From Pseudomonas ovata (lineage in GTDB: Bacteria > Pseudomonadota > Gammaproteobacteria > Pseudomonadales > Pseudomonadaceae): DNA of 64,000 nt. The stretch spans positions 46,024-110,023 of the forward strand of contig NZ_QFFU01000022.1 in NCBI RefSeq assembly GCF_003131185.1, given 5' to 3'. Made by a program: the position numbers and the translations under genes. Shown piece by piece: positions 36,108 to 45,569 of this stretch. Below the pieces are notes generated by a model. That model saw nothing but the letters and a program-made list of their open reading frames with translations, did no database searches and was not told where the DNA came from. The first letter of the stretch is position 1; each line of letters opens with the position of its first letter.

Positions 36108-36150
36108 TGCACGCCTGTAACGCCTGGGTTTGAGGCGTTACAGGCGTGCA
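36108..36150. repeat. Perfect 18-bp inverted repeat, 7-nt loop
   Basis: TGCACGCCTGTAACGCCT (36108-36125) is followed by a 7-nt loop and its exact complement (36133-36150). There is no T tract. In RNA it would be one very stable hairpin about 90 nt downstream of the DUF454 gene. The rest of 36018-36384 has no convincing gene; a 65-codon frame at 36181-36378 is not supported. Confidence 0.9.
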
Positions 36151-36384
36151 TCACTCCGCTGATCAGCAAGGACCCTCCTCATGCGCGATGTTCCACCACT
36201 TTACAGTGCGATCCTGAAATCGCTGGCCGAAGCATTCATGTCTGGAAAGTTTGCTGAATGTTCAGGATCCTGCAGTCGTCACCGAACGACCGGGACTCCC
36301 TGCAACAATTCGCTGGTCAATCATGACCAGGCTGCACCCGCCCTGGACAATTCGACATTTCGGCCCTTGCAAGGGTAGGCGTCA

Positions 36385-36618
36385 TCAAGTGGCGAACAGG
36401 CTGTCCAGTGAGCGATCCACCAGCATTTTGGCCATTTGCGACAAATGCAGGACTGCCAGGTTCAAGTCGCGATTTGGGCCTTGGCTGGCTTCAATGCCCT
36501 CACCTGCAGTCGCGATGATACAGCGCAACAAGTCAGAGGCATGGTTGAGTGCAGCTTCCGGGGTTACGGTATCCATAATTGAAAAGAGGCAGGATGTGGT
36601 TGGCTTTAACTCAAGCAT
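36385..36618 (-). CDS. Small DUF3077-like protein
   Basis: 77 residues, with GGAG 8 nt before ATG 36618. The pattern LFSIMDTVTPEAALNHASDLLRCIIATA resembles DUF3077 (LFxVxPGVxxxxALxxAS). It is soluble and helical. These small proteins are numerous in Pseudomonas with no known function. Intergenic flanks on both sides (36151-36384, 36619-36874) show nothing else. Confidence 0.65.
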   Translation of the reverse strand: MLELKPTTSCLFSIMDTVTPEAALNHASDLLRCIIATAGEGIEASQGPNRDLNLAVLHLSQMAKMLVDRSLDSLFAT

Positions 36619-36874
36619 GAGCGTTCTCCATAAGGCTTGCGACGGCCAGCATCCTTGTCGACCAGATTTAGCGTCGCGGCGGACCGCGAGCTGCAGACCT
36701 TGCGTAGACGGCTACAAAGGCAGCCGACCTGCCGCGACGGGCGCAGATTAGGGAACCTATACGCCAGGTGCAAGGCATCCATAAACTCTAGGACATTTCA
36801 TGCAAACGAATCGGAAGCATCTGCCAATACTTCCGACCTGACCGTCCACTGCCGCACCGTGTTTCCTGTGCAGG

Positions 36875-38371
36875 CTACTTTTTCCGGTCTTTGGCAAACG
36901 CCGCTTCCAGCGCTTCGTTGAGCGTGCGCAGGACCTTGACCCGTGCCCAGCGCTTGTCGTTGGCTTCCACCAGGGTCCAGGGCGCGATTGAGGTGCTGGT
37001 GCGGTCGACCATATCGCTCACCGCCTGACGATACTGCGGCCACTTGTCGCGATTACGCCAGTCATCTTCGGTGATCTTGTAACGCTTGAAGGGAATGGTC
37101 TCCCGAGCCTTGAACCGCTCCAGCTGGGTCTGCTGATCAATGGCCAGCCAGAACTTGACCACGACCACGCCAGCCTCGGTGAGCTGTTCTTCGAAATCAT
37201 TGATTTCGCCATAGGCACGCAACCAGTCGGTGTCGCTGCAAAAGCCTTCGACCCGTTCCACCAGCACTCGCCCGTACCAGGAACGATCAAAGATGGTGAA
37301 CTTGCCACGCGCCGGAATCTGTCGCCAGAAACGCCACAGGTACGGTTGCGCCCGTTCATCCTCGGTGGGCGCGGCTATCGGCACGATATGGTACTGACGC
37401 GGATCGAGTGCGGCCGCGGCGCGGCGGATCGCACCGCCCTTGCCGGCCGCATCGTTGCCCTCGAACACCGCGACCAATGCATGGCGCTTCATGTGCTTGT
37501 CACGCAGGTTGCGCGACAGCCGGGCCTGTTCGGCGATCAGTTGGGCCTCGTACTCGTCCTTTTCCAGCGACAGGCTCAGGTCCAGGCTGTCAAGCAAGGT
37601 CAGGTCGTCGTCATGCGTAGCGCGTGGCCCCACCGTCAAGGCCTGTGGCTCGACCTGCGGGGTCTTGAGCGCGGCCTGCATGCCTTCGAGCAGCAAGCGA
37701 CCGACCGTCAGGCTGCGGTAGTTGGCATCCACACCCTCGATCACATGCCAGGGGGCATATTCGCGGCTGCTGCGCCGTAGCACACGCTCGCCGAAGCGCA
37801 CGAACCGGTCGTAGGTCTTCGATTGCTGCCAGTCCAGCGGGCTGATGCGCCAGCTGTGCAACGGGTCGTCGCGCAGGCTCTTGAGCCGGTGTTTCATCTG
37901 TTTGCGCGAAAGGTGGAACCAGAACTTGAAGATCAGCGCGCCTTCATCACTGAGCATCTTTTCCAGCCGCTCGGCACCGCTGATCGCCTGGTCGAGCTCA
38001 GGGTCCTTGATCAACCCGTGAACCCGGTCCTGCAGCATCTGGCTGTACCAGTTACCAAAGAAAATCCCCATTCGGCCCTTGGCCGGCAGTTGCCGCCAGT
38101 AGCGCCAGGCCTTTGGATGGTCGAGTTCTTCGTCGGTTTTCTGATCGAAGGTACGCACCTCGATCAGACGCGGGTCCATCCACTCGTTGAGCAGCTTGAC
38201 GGTTTCGCCCTTGCCCGCGCCCTCGATGCCGTTGATCAACACAATGATCTGGCGCTGGCCCTGCTCGTGCAGGTCGTACTGGGCCTCAAGCAAGGCCTCG
38301 CGCAAGGCCGGCACCTGGTCCTCGTAGGTCTCATCGTCGATGACATGGCCGATTTCGGCGGATTCGAACAT
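36875..38371 (-). CDS. pap: Polyphosphate:AMP phosphotransferase (PPK2 family, two-domain)
   Basis: 498 residues from ATG 38371. Two tandem PPK2 domains, each with a Walker A-like motif: INGIEGAGKGETVK (about 47-60) and FEGNDAAGKGGAIRRA (about 300). Each also has a lid with R/W-rich signatures, RYWRQLPAKGRMGIFFGNWYS and RFWRQIPARGKFTIFDRSWYG. The two-domain form transfers phosphate from polyphosphate to AMP, giving ADP. Cytoplasmic; helps restore adenylates under stress. Divergent from mnmC across a 150-nt gap. Confidence 0.93.
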   Translation of the reverse strand: MFESAEIGHVIDDETYEDQVPALREALLEAQYDLHEQGQRQIIVLINGIEGAGKGETVKLLNEWMDPRLIEVRTFDQKTDEELDHPKAWRYWRQLPAKGRMGIFFGNWYSQMLQDRVHGLIKDPELDQAISGAERLEKMLSDEGALIFKFWFHLSRKQMKHRLKSLRDDPLHSWRISPLDWQQSKTYDRFVRFGERVLRRSSREYAPWHVIEGVDANYRSLTVGRLLLEGMQAALKTPQVEPQALTVGPRATHDDDLTLLDSLDLSLSLEKDEYEAQLIAEQARLSRNLRDKHMKRHALVAVFEGNDAAGKGGAIRRAAAALDPRQYHIVPIAAPTEDERAQPYLWRFWRQIPARGKFTIFDRSWYGRVLVERVEGFCSDTDWLRAYGEINDFEEQLTEAGVVVVKFWLAIDQQTQLERFKARETIPFKRYKITEDDWRNRDKWPQYRQAVSDMVDRTSTSIAPWTLVEANDKRWARVKVLRTLNEALEAAFAKDRKK

Positions 38372-38520
38372 CAGAAACTCCCTTATGCCAACCCTGATTG
38401 ATAGCGCTTTGCCCATTAAGACCACCAATGGGACAGATGGGTCAATTGCGTTTACCTCCCGAAGTGATCAGCCGGTTAAACTGCAGCGGTTTTTCTGCCT
38501 GCCCCGTGACCGAGCCCGAC

Positions 38521-40518
38521 ATGACCCGCCCTTTGCACCACGCCCAGATCGTCTGGGATGAACATGGCAACCCCACCTCCAGCGAATTTGGCGATGTGTA
38601 CTTCGCCACCGGCGCAGGCCTTGAAGAAACCCGACACGTGTTCATGATCCAGAACAACCTGCGCGAGCGCTTTTCGGCACTGCCGGCGGGTGGACGCCTG
38701 GTCATCGGCGAAACCGGCTTTGGCACGGGGCTGAATTTTCTCTGCGCCTGGCAATTGTTTAATGAATGCGCCCCGGCGGATGCGCACCTGCAGTTCATCA
38801 GCGTCGAAAAATTCCCGCTGAGCCGGACCGACCTGCAACGTGCCCTGGACCTGTGGCCGGAACTGACCGCCCAAGCCGGACCCTTGCTGGCGCAGTACGT
38901 GGCGATCCACCCGGGATTCCAGCGGCTGGTGTTCGAAGATGCGCGCGTAACGCTGACGCTGCTGATCGGCGATGCGCACGCGATGCTGACGCAACTGGAC
39001 GGGCAGATCGATGCCTGGTTTCTCGACGGTTTCGCACCGGCGAAGAACCCGGACATGTGGAACGATGCGCTGTTTGCCGAACTGGCCCGACTGTCGGCGC
39101 CACAGGCCACCCTGGGCACCTTCACCAGCACCGGCTGGGTCCGACGCGCCTTGAAGGCGGCCGGCTTTGCCATGAAGCGCATCCCCGGCATCGGCCACAA
39201 GTGGGAAGTCATGCGCGGCACATTCGCCGGCTGGCCGGCCGAAACCACACCGCCGGCAGCGGTCAAACCGTGGTTTGCACGCCCACCCCGCCTGCCCGGT
39301 GAGCGTCATGCGCTGGTGATCGGCGGTGGCCTGGCCGGCTGCAGCACCGCCCGCAGCCTGGCCATGCGTGGCTGGCACGTCAGCCTGCTTGAGCGTCATG
39401 ACGCTCTGGCCGGCGAGGCCTCGGGCAATCCGCAAGGCGTGCTGTACCTGAAGTTGTCGGCCCACGGCACGGCCCTGTCGCAGTTGATTCTCAGCGGTTT
39501 CGGCCATACGCGCCGCCTGCTGGAGCGCTTGCAGCGCGGTCATGAATGGAATGACTGCGGCGTGTTGCAACTGGCCTTCGATGCCAAGGAAGCGCAGCGC
39601 CAGGCGCAACTGGCCCAGGCCTTTCCAGAAGCGCTGCTGCACCGGCTGGATCAGTCGGCAGCCGAGCAGCAGGCCGGCATCGGCCTGGGCAGCGGCGGAC
39701 TGTTCTACCCTGAAGGCGGCTGGGTGCATCCACCGGCGCTGTGCCAGCAACAGGCCGCCCACCCGAATATCCAGACCCTGCTGCACCATGAGGCGCTTGA
39801 ACTTCGGCGGGTCGATGGCCAGTGGCAAGCCTGGGCGGGCGCGCAGTTACTGGCCAGCGCCCCGGTGGCGATCCTGGCCAATGCCGCGCAGATCAAAGCG
39901 TTCGAGCAAAGCGCTGAACTGCCGCTCAAGCGCATTCGCGGGCAGATCACCCGTCTGCCTGCCACCGACGCCAGCCACCGTCTGAGTACCGTGGTGTGCG
40001 CCGAAGGCTACGTGGCACCGGCGCGTGATGGCGAGCACACGCTGGGCGCCAGCTTCGACTTTCATAACCAGGACCTGGCCCCGACCCTTGCAGAGCATCA
40101 AGGCAATCTGCACTTGCTGGAGGAGATTTCGGCTGATCTGAGCGAACGCCTCGATGCCGCCCATTTGGACCTTGAGCAGTTGCAAGGCCGGGCGGCCTTT
40201 CGCTGCACCAGTCCCGACTACCTGCCGATCGTCGGCCCGCTGGCCGATGGTCAGGTCTTTGCCAGCACCTATGCCGCGCTGACCAAGGATGCCCGCCAGG
40301 TGCCATCGCTGCCCTGCCCTTGGCTGGACGGCCTGTACATCAACAGCGGCCATGGCTCACGCGGGCTGATCACCACGCCCCTGGCTGCCGAGCTGCTGGC
40401 AGCCTGGCTGGATGACGAACCGTTGCCTGTACCGCGCAGCGTGGCCGAGGCCTGCCACCCCAACCGGTTCGCCCTGCGCAGCCTGATTCGTGGGCCGAAA
40501 AGCCAGGCCAGAGGTTAG
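38521..40518 (+). CDS. mnmC: tRNA 5-methylaminomethyl-2-thiouridine biosynthesis bifunctional protein MnmC
   Basis: 665 residues from ATG 38521; 41 more in-frame codons upstream are not family-like. The N-terminal methyltransferase domain has IGETGFGTGLNFLCAW for SAM binding and WFLDGFAPAKNPDMW as the active region. The C-terminal FAD oxidoreductase domain begins near 260 with LVIGGGLAGCSTARSLA and contains SGNPQGVLYLK and GHGSRGLITTPLAAEL. It completes mnm5s2U in the wobble position of several tRNAs: the oxidase removes the carboxymethyl group, then the methyltransferase acts. Confidence 0.95.
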   Translation: MTRPLHHAQIVWDEHGNPTSSEFGDVYFATGAGLEETRHVFMIQNNLRERFSALPAGGRLVIGETGFGTGLNFLCAWQLFNECAPADAHLQFISVEKFPLSRTDLQRALDLWPELTAQAGPLLAQYVAIHPGFQRLVFEDARVTLTLLIGDAHAMLTQLDGQIDAWFLDGFAPAKNPDMWNDALFAELARLSAPQATLGTFTSTGWVRRALKAAGFAMKRIPGIGHKWEVMRGTFAGWPAETTPPAAVKPWFARPPRLPGERHALVIGGGLAGCSTARSLAMRGWHVSLLERHDALAGEASGNPQGVLYLKLSAHGTALSQLILSGFGHTRRLLERLQRGHEWNDCGVLQLAFDAKEAQRQAQLAQAFPEALLHRLDQSAAEQQAGIGLGSGGLFYPEGGWVHPPALCQQQAAHPNIQTLLHHEALELRRVDGQWQAWAGAQLLASAPVAILANAAQIKAFEQSAELPLKRIRGQITRLPATDASHRLSTVVCAEGYVAPARDGEHTLGASFDFHNQDLAPTLAEHQGNLHLLEEISADLSERLDAAHLDLEQLQGRAAFRCTSPDYLPIVGPLADGQVFASTYAALTKDARQVPSLPCPWLDGLYINSGHGSRGLITTPLAAELLAAWLDDEPLPVPRSVAEACHPNRFALRSLIRGPKSQARG

Positions 40519-40621
40519 ATTCTGCGCCGATCTGTAACAGACAATTGCAGCAAGACCTTTGACCTGAGCGGTGATTCACCCTACGGTGAACACCTGCACA
40601 GTGCTGAAAATGGAGACTTGC

Positions 40622-41314
40622 ATGCTGTTCCGTCAATTGTTCGACAGCCAGACATCCACCTACAGTTACCTGCTGGCCGACCACGGCCAGGCCATGCTGA
40701 TCGACCCGGTCAAAGAGCACCTGGACACCTACCTGCAGTTGCTTTCGGACCTGGACCTGCAACTGATCATGGCCATCGATACCCACACCCACGCCGATCA
40801 CATCACTGCGCTGGGTGACCTGCGCGATGCCACCGGCTGCAACACCGGCCTGGGCCAGGAAAGCCAGGTGCCCTGCGCCAGCTTCACGTTCCACGACGGC
40901 CAGAGCCTGGCGTTGGGCAGCCGCGAATTGAAGGTCTGGCACACACCGGGGCACACCCGCGACTCCTACTGCTTCCTGCTGGCCGCGCGCGGTCGCCAGC
41001 CTGCCTGGCTGTTCAGCGGCGACACCCTGCTGATCCGCGGCAGCGGGCGTACGGACTTTCAGAACGGCAGCGCCCGTCAGCAGTGGACCAGCCTGCAACG
41101 CCTGCTGGACCTGGGCGATGACACCCTGGTATTTCCGGCCCATGACTACAAGGGCTGGACCTGCTCGACCATTGGTGAAGAGCGCCGCCACAACCCGCGT
41201 CTGCAAGTGGCCAATGCCGAAGAATACGCCGCCTTGATGGACGACCTGCACCTGCCACCGCCGCGCCTGCTGGACGTCGCCGTAGCCGCCAACCGCGCGT
41301 GCGGGCAGACCTGA
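40622..41314 (+). CDS. Persulfide dioxygenase-like metallo-hydrolase (ETHE1 family)
   Basis: 230 residues from ATG 40622, with GGAG 7 nt upstream. MBL fold with metal ligands in THTHADH (about 55-61), TPGHT (His), FSGDTLLI (Asp) and PAHDYKGW (His). The last motif and the LLIRGSGRTDFQ stretch are typical of ETHE1 sulfur dioxygenases, which oxidise glutathione persulfide to sulfite. No rhodanese domain is fused. Cytoplasmic. Ends 27 nt before the ABC operon. Confidence 0.88.
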   Translation: MLFRQLFDSQTSTYSYLLADHGQAMLIDPVKEHLDTYLQLLSDLDLQLIMAIDTHTHADHITALGDLRDATGCNTGLGQESQVPCASFTFHDGQSLALGSRELKVWHTPGHTRDSYCFLLAARGRQPAWLFSGDTLLIRGSGRTDFQNGSARQQWTSLQRLLDLGDDTLVFPAHDYKGWTCSTIGEERRHNPRLQVANAEEYAALMDDLHLPPPRLLDVAVAANRACGQT

Positions 41315-41341
41315 CCTGTTCCTTGACCCGAGTCATCCGCC

Positions 41342-42010
<669 letters not shown>

Positions 42011-44479
42011 ATGGCCGTGCTCTATTGGACGCTACGCGCCTTGCTCAGTCATTGGCGTCGCCACCCGGTGCAACTGTTCAGCGTGCTGACCGGCCTGTGG
42101 CTGGCCACCGGCCTGCTCACCGGAGTACAAGCCCTCAACAGCCAGGCCCGCGACAGCTACCAGCGCGCCAGCCAATTGCTCGGCACGCAACCGCAAAGCT
42201 GGCTGAGCAGCCCCTCGGCGGCACCGTTCCCACAGCAGGTGTTTGTCGATCTGCGCAGGGCGGGCTGGCCGGTGTCACCGCAGTTGCAAGGGCGCATCAC
42301 CCTTAATGGCGAACGCCTGCAACTGCTTGGCATCGAGCCTTTGACCCTCCCTCGCGACCTGGAACTGGCCGGCCAGCGCCAGGACCTCGGGCAGCTACTC
42401 GACTTCTTACATCCCCCTGGCGTCACCTGGATCGCCCGCGACACCTTGCAGGCACTGGGCTTGCAGGAAGGTCAGCAACCGGTGACGGACAGCGGCCAGG
42501 CACTGCCCCCGCTACGCGGCCGGCCAGATATGGCGCCTGGCGTGCTGCTGACCGATATCGGCCAGGCCCAGCGCGTGCTGGCGATGCCCGGGCAAGTCAG
42601 CCGCCTGTTGCTGAGCGCGGATTTCGCGGCGACCCAGCCGACCTTGCCGGACGCGCTGGCCGACCTTCTGGTGCTGCAACACGGTGATGCGGCAGACGAC
42701 CTGGACCGGTTGACCAAGAGCTTTCATCTCAACCTGGATGCCCTGGGCGCCCTGTCCTTCGTGGTCGGCCTGTTCATTGTGCACGCCGCCATCGGCCTGG
42801 CGCTGGAACAGCGCCGTGGCCTGTTGCGCAACCTGCGCGCCAGCGGGGTCAGTGCGCGTTTGCTGATCGGTGCGCTGGTTGTTGAGCTGACGGGTATGGC
42901 CCTGCTGGCCGGGCTGGCGGGCGTGATCAGCGGCTATCTGCTGGCCGGCTGGCTGCTGCCGGACCTGGCTGCCAGCCTGCGTGGCCTGTATGGCGCACCG
43001 GTGGCCGGGCAACTGAACCTGGGGTTGTCATGGTGGTTAACCAGCCTGGGCGTGGCCTTGCTGGGCGCGCTGCTGGCCGGGGCCAGCAGCGTGTTGCGCG
43101 CCGCGCGTCTGCCATTGCTGGCCCTGGCGCGTGCCCAGGCCTGGCGTCAGGCCCATGAGCGCTGGCTGCGCCGTCAGGCCTGGGTGGCCGCCGCAGCACT
43201 GGGTGTGGCGCTGCTGGCCTGGACCGGCAACAGCCTGCTCAGCGGTTTCATCATGGTGGCGGCCATTCTGCTCAGCGCCGCGCTGGGCCTGCCGGTGTTG
43301 CTCGATGCGGTGCTGGGTACGGCCTTGCAGCATACGCGGTCGGTGCTGGGCCAGTGGTTTGTGGCCGACTGCCGGCAACAGCTGCCGGCCTTGAGCCTGG
43401 CCTTGATGGCGTTGCTGCTGGCACTGGCCGCCAGCATCGGTGCGGGCGGCATGACCTCGGGTTTTCGCCAGACGTTCGGTGACTGGCTCGACCAGCGCCT
43501 GAGCGCCGAACTGTATGTCACCACCAGTAATGCCGAGCAGGCCCAGAACCTCTACACCTGGCTGGCACAACAGCCAGCGGTCAGCGCCGTACTGCCCGAC
43601 TGGCAGGTCAGCCTGCGCCTTAAGGGTTGGCCGGCCGACCTGCACGGCGTGGTCGAGCACCGGCACTATCGCGATCACTGGCCCCTGCTGGCCGCCGGCG
43701 CCGGCGATGCCTGGCAGCGCCTGGCACAGGACGACACGGTGATGATCAGCGAACAACTGGCACGGCGCCTGGACCTGGACGTGGACGATACGCTCGACAT
43801 CCCGGTGCCTCAGGGCCGCTGGACGCCACGCATCGTCGGTCTTTACGCCGACTACGGCAACGCCCGCGGACACCTGCTGGTCGATGCCCGGCACCTGTTG
43901 CAGCACTGGCCGGCCCTGGCGCCGGGCCGCTTCAACCTGCGCCTGGCCCCTGCCGACATCCCGGCCCTGACCGCACAGTTGCAGACGCACTTTGCCCTGG
44001 ACGACAGCCGCATCATCGATCAGCAGCAGCTCAAGTCATGGTCCAGCCGTGTGTTCGAACGCACGTTCGCCGCCACAGCCGCACTCAACAGCCTGACCCT
44101 GGGGGTGGCCGGTATCGCCTTGTTCATCAGCCTGCTGACCCAGAGCCAGGACCGCCTGGGACAACTGGCGCCGCTCTGGGCGCTGGGGGTTACCCGCCGG
44201 CAACTGATGGCTCTGAATCTGGGCCAGACCTGGCTGCTGGCAAGCCTGACCCTGCTGGCCGCCTTGCCGCTGGGCGTGCTGCTGGCCTGGTGCCTGAATG
44301 CCGTGATCCAGGTGCAGGCCTTTGGCTGGCGCCTGCCTTCGCACCTGTATCCGGGACAATGGCTGAACCTGACCGCCCTGGCGCTGCTCGCCACCTTGTT
44401 GGCCTCGGCCTGGCCGCTGTGGCGCCTGTATCGCAGTCAACCAAGCGACCTGCTGAGGAGCTTCGACCGTGAAAATTGA
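42011..44479 (+). CDS. FtsX-like ABC transporter permease
   Basis: 822 residues. An N-terminal membrane segment near 20-40 and a large periplasmic region precede a first FtsX block (about 245-370: LSFVVGLFIVHAAIGLALEQ, LRNLRASGVSARLLIGALV). Central helices follow (about 390-480). A second periplasmic part with a MacB-like domain and a final FtsX block (about 690-815: TLGVAGIALFISLLTQSQD, APLWALGVTRRQLMALNLG) end the protein. The layout is of two permease halves in one chain. It likely moves or extracts a lipoprotein or lipid; substrate unknown. Overlaps the next gene by 11 nt. Confidence 0.9.
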   Translation: MAVLYWTLRALLSHWRRHPVQLFSVLTGLWLATGLLTGVQALNSQARDSYQRASQLLGTQPQSWLSSPSAAPFPQQVFVDLRRAGWPVSPQLQGRITLNGERLQLLGIEPLTLPRDLELAGQRQDLGQLLDFLHPPGVTWIARDTLQALGLQEGQQPVTDSGQALPPLRGRPDMAPGVLLTDIGQAQRVLAMPGQVSRLLLSADFAATQPTLPDALADLLVLQHGDAADDLDRLTKSFHLNLDALGALSFVVGLFIVHAAIGLALEQRRGLLRNLRASGVSARLLIGALVVELTGMALLAGLAGVISGYLLAGWLLPDLAASLRGLYGAPVAGQLNLGLSWWLTSLGVALLGALLAGASSVLRAARLPLLALARAQAWRQAHERWLRRQAWVAAAALGVALLAWTGNSLLSGFIMVAAILLSAALGLPVLLDAVLGTALQHTRSVLGQWFVADCRQQLPALSLALMALLLALAASIGAGGMTSGFRQTFGDWLDQRLSAELYVTTSNAEQAQNLYTWLAQQPAVSAVLPDWQVSLRLKGWPADLHGVVEHRHYRDHWPLLAAGAGDAWQRLAQDDTVMISEQLARRLDLDVDDTLDIPVPQGRWTPRIVGLYADYGNARGHLLVDARHLLQHWPALAPGRFNLRLAPADIPALTAQLQTHFALDDSRIIDQQQLKSWSSRVFERTFAATAALNSLTLGVAGIALFISLLTQSQDRLGQLAPLWALGVTRRQLMALNLGQTWLLASLTLLAALPLGVLLAWCLNAVIQVQAFGWRLPSHLYPGQWLNLTALALLATLLASAWPLWRLYRSQPSDLLRSFDREN

Positions 44480-45554
44480 GTGGTTGGCCCTCCTGTTCGG
44501 CGCCTGGTTGCTCAGTGGCTGCGACGACTCTGCGCCAGCCCCGCAAGGCTTTGCCGGGCTGGGCGCACAGACCGGCGACTTTACCGAGGTGACCCCCGGA
44601 CGCCGGTTTGTCTTCCCCCAGGACCACGCGCCGCACCCGGGTTTTCGGATCGAGTGGTGGTACATCACCGCCAACCTGCAGGACGCCAGCGGCCAGCCCT
44701 TTGGCGTGCAATGGACCCTGTTTCGCAGTGCCGGGCAACCCGGTCCGGCCAGGCAGGACTGGGACGACCCGAACCTGTGGATGGGCCATGCCGCCGTGAC
44801 CTCGGCCACCCGACATTACGCCACCCAGCGCCTGGGGCGCGGCGGCATTGGCCAGGCCGGGGTGACCCTGACGCCCTTGAGCGCCTGGATCGACAACTGG
44901 TCGCTGAGCAGCACGCTACCGGCCGACAGCCATGCCGACCCCATGACCCAGGTGCGCCTGCAGGCCAGCGGCCCGGCCTTCGACTACGACCTGCACCTGA
45001 GCACCGACCGGCCGCTGGTGCTCCAGGGCGACCAGGGCTACAGCAGCAAATCCGAGCAGGGCCAGGCTTCGTATTACTACAGCCAGCCGTTCTTTACCGT
45101 GCAGGGCCAACTGCGGATCGATGGCCAGGACCATGCCGTCACAGGCCAGGCCTGGCTGGACCGCGAGTGGAGCAGCCAGCCCCTGACCGCCGATCAGCGC
45201 GGCTGGGACTGGTTTTCCCTGCACTTGCGTGACGGCACCCGGCTGATGCTCTACCGCATTCGCCATGACAACGGCGCACACTACCTGATCGGCACCTGGA
45301 TCGGCCCCGAAGGCCAGTCGCAGCCCCTGGCGGCCAGCGACATCCGGCTTGAGCCCCTGCAGACGACCGAGGTCGCTGGCAAGGCCGTGCCCACGCGCTG
45401 GTCGATCAAGATCCCCGGCAAGCACCTGGCAATCACCACCGAGGCGCTCAATCCCAAGGCGTGGATGGACCTGGACGTGCCGTACTGGGAAGGCCCGGTA
45501 ACCGTCAGTGGTAGCCAACAGGGCGTCGGCTACCTGGAAATGACCGGTTACTGA
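44469..45554 (+). CDS. AttH/CrtC-like lipocalin-fold lipoprotein
   Basis: 361 residues from GTG 44469 with GAGGAG 9 nt upstream, so the start lies inside the permease gene. The lipoprotein signal ends in LLSGCDD (lipobox LSGC). The mature part shows FRIEWWYITANLQDASGQ and SAWIDNWSLSS, and later LDREWSSQPLTADQRGWDWFSLHL. These are hallmarks of the CrtC/AttH double-lipocalin family. Asp after the lipidated Cys would favour inner-membrane retention. The protein probably receives or hands over a hydrophobic ligand for the ABC transporter. Confidence 0.88.
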   Translation: MKIEWLALLFGAWLLSGCDDSAPAPQGFAGLGAQTGDFTEVTPGRRFVFPQDHAPHPGFRIEWWYITANLQDASGQPFGVQWTLFRSAGQPGPARQDWDDPNLWMGHAAVTSATRHYATQRLGRGGIGQAGVTLTPLSAWIDNWSLSSTLPADSHADPMTQVRLQASGPAFDYDLHLSTDRPLVLQGDQGYSSKSEQGQASYYYSQPFFTVQGQLRIDGQDHAVTGQAWLDREWSSQPLTADQRGWDWFSLHLRDGTRLMLYRIRHDNGAHYLIGTWIGPEGQSQPLAASDIRLEPLQTTEVAGKAVPTRWSIKIPGKHLAITTEALNPKAWMDLDVPYWEGPVTVSGSQQGVGYLEMTGY

Positions 45555-45569
45555 GCCTGGCAGTCCTGC

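Noticed and set aside
36181..36378. 65-codon frame after the long hairpin
   Set aside because: Ser/Arg/Thr-rich, no recognisable family, poor ribosome spacing. Kept open only as a very weak possibility.
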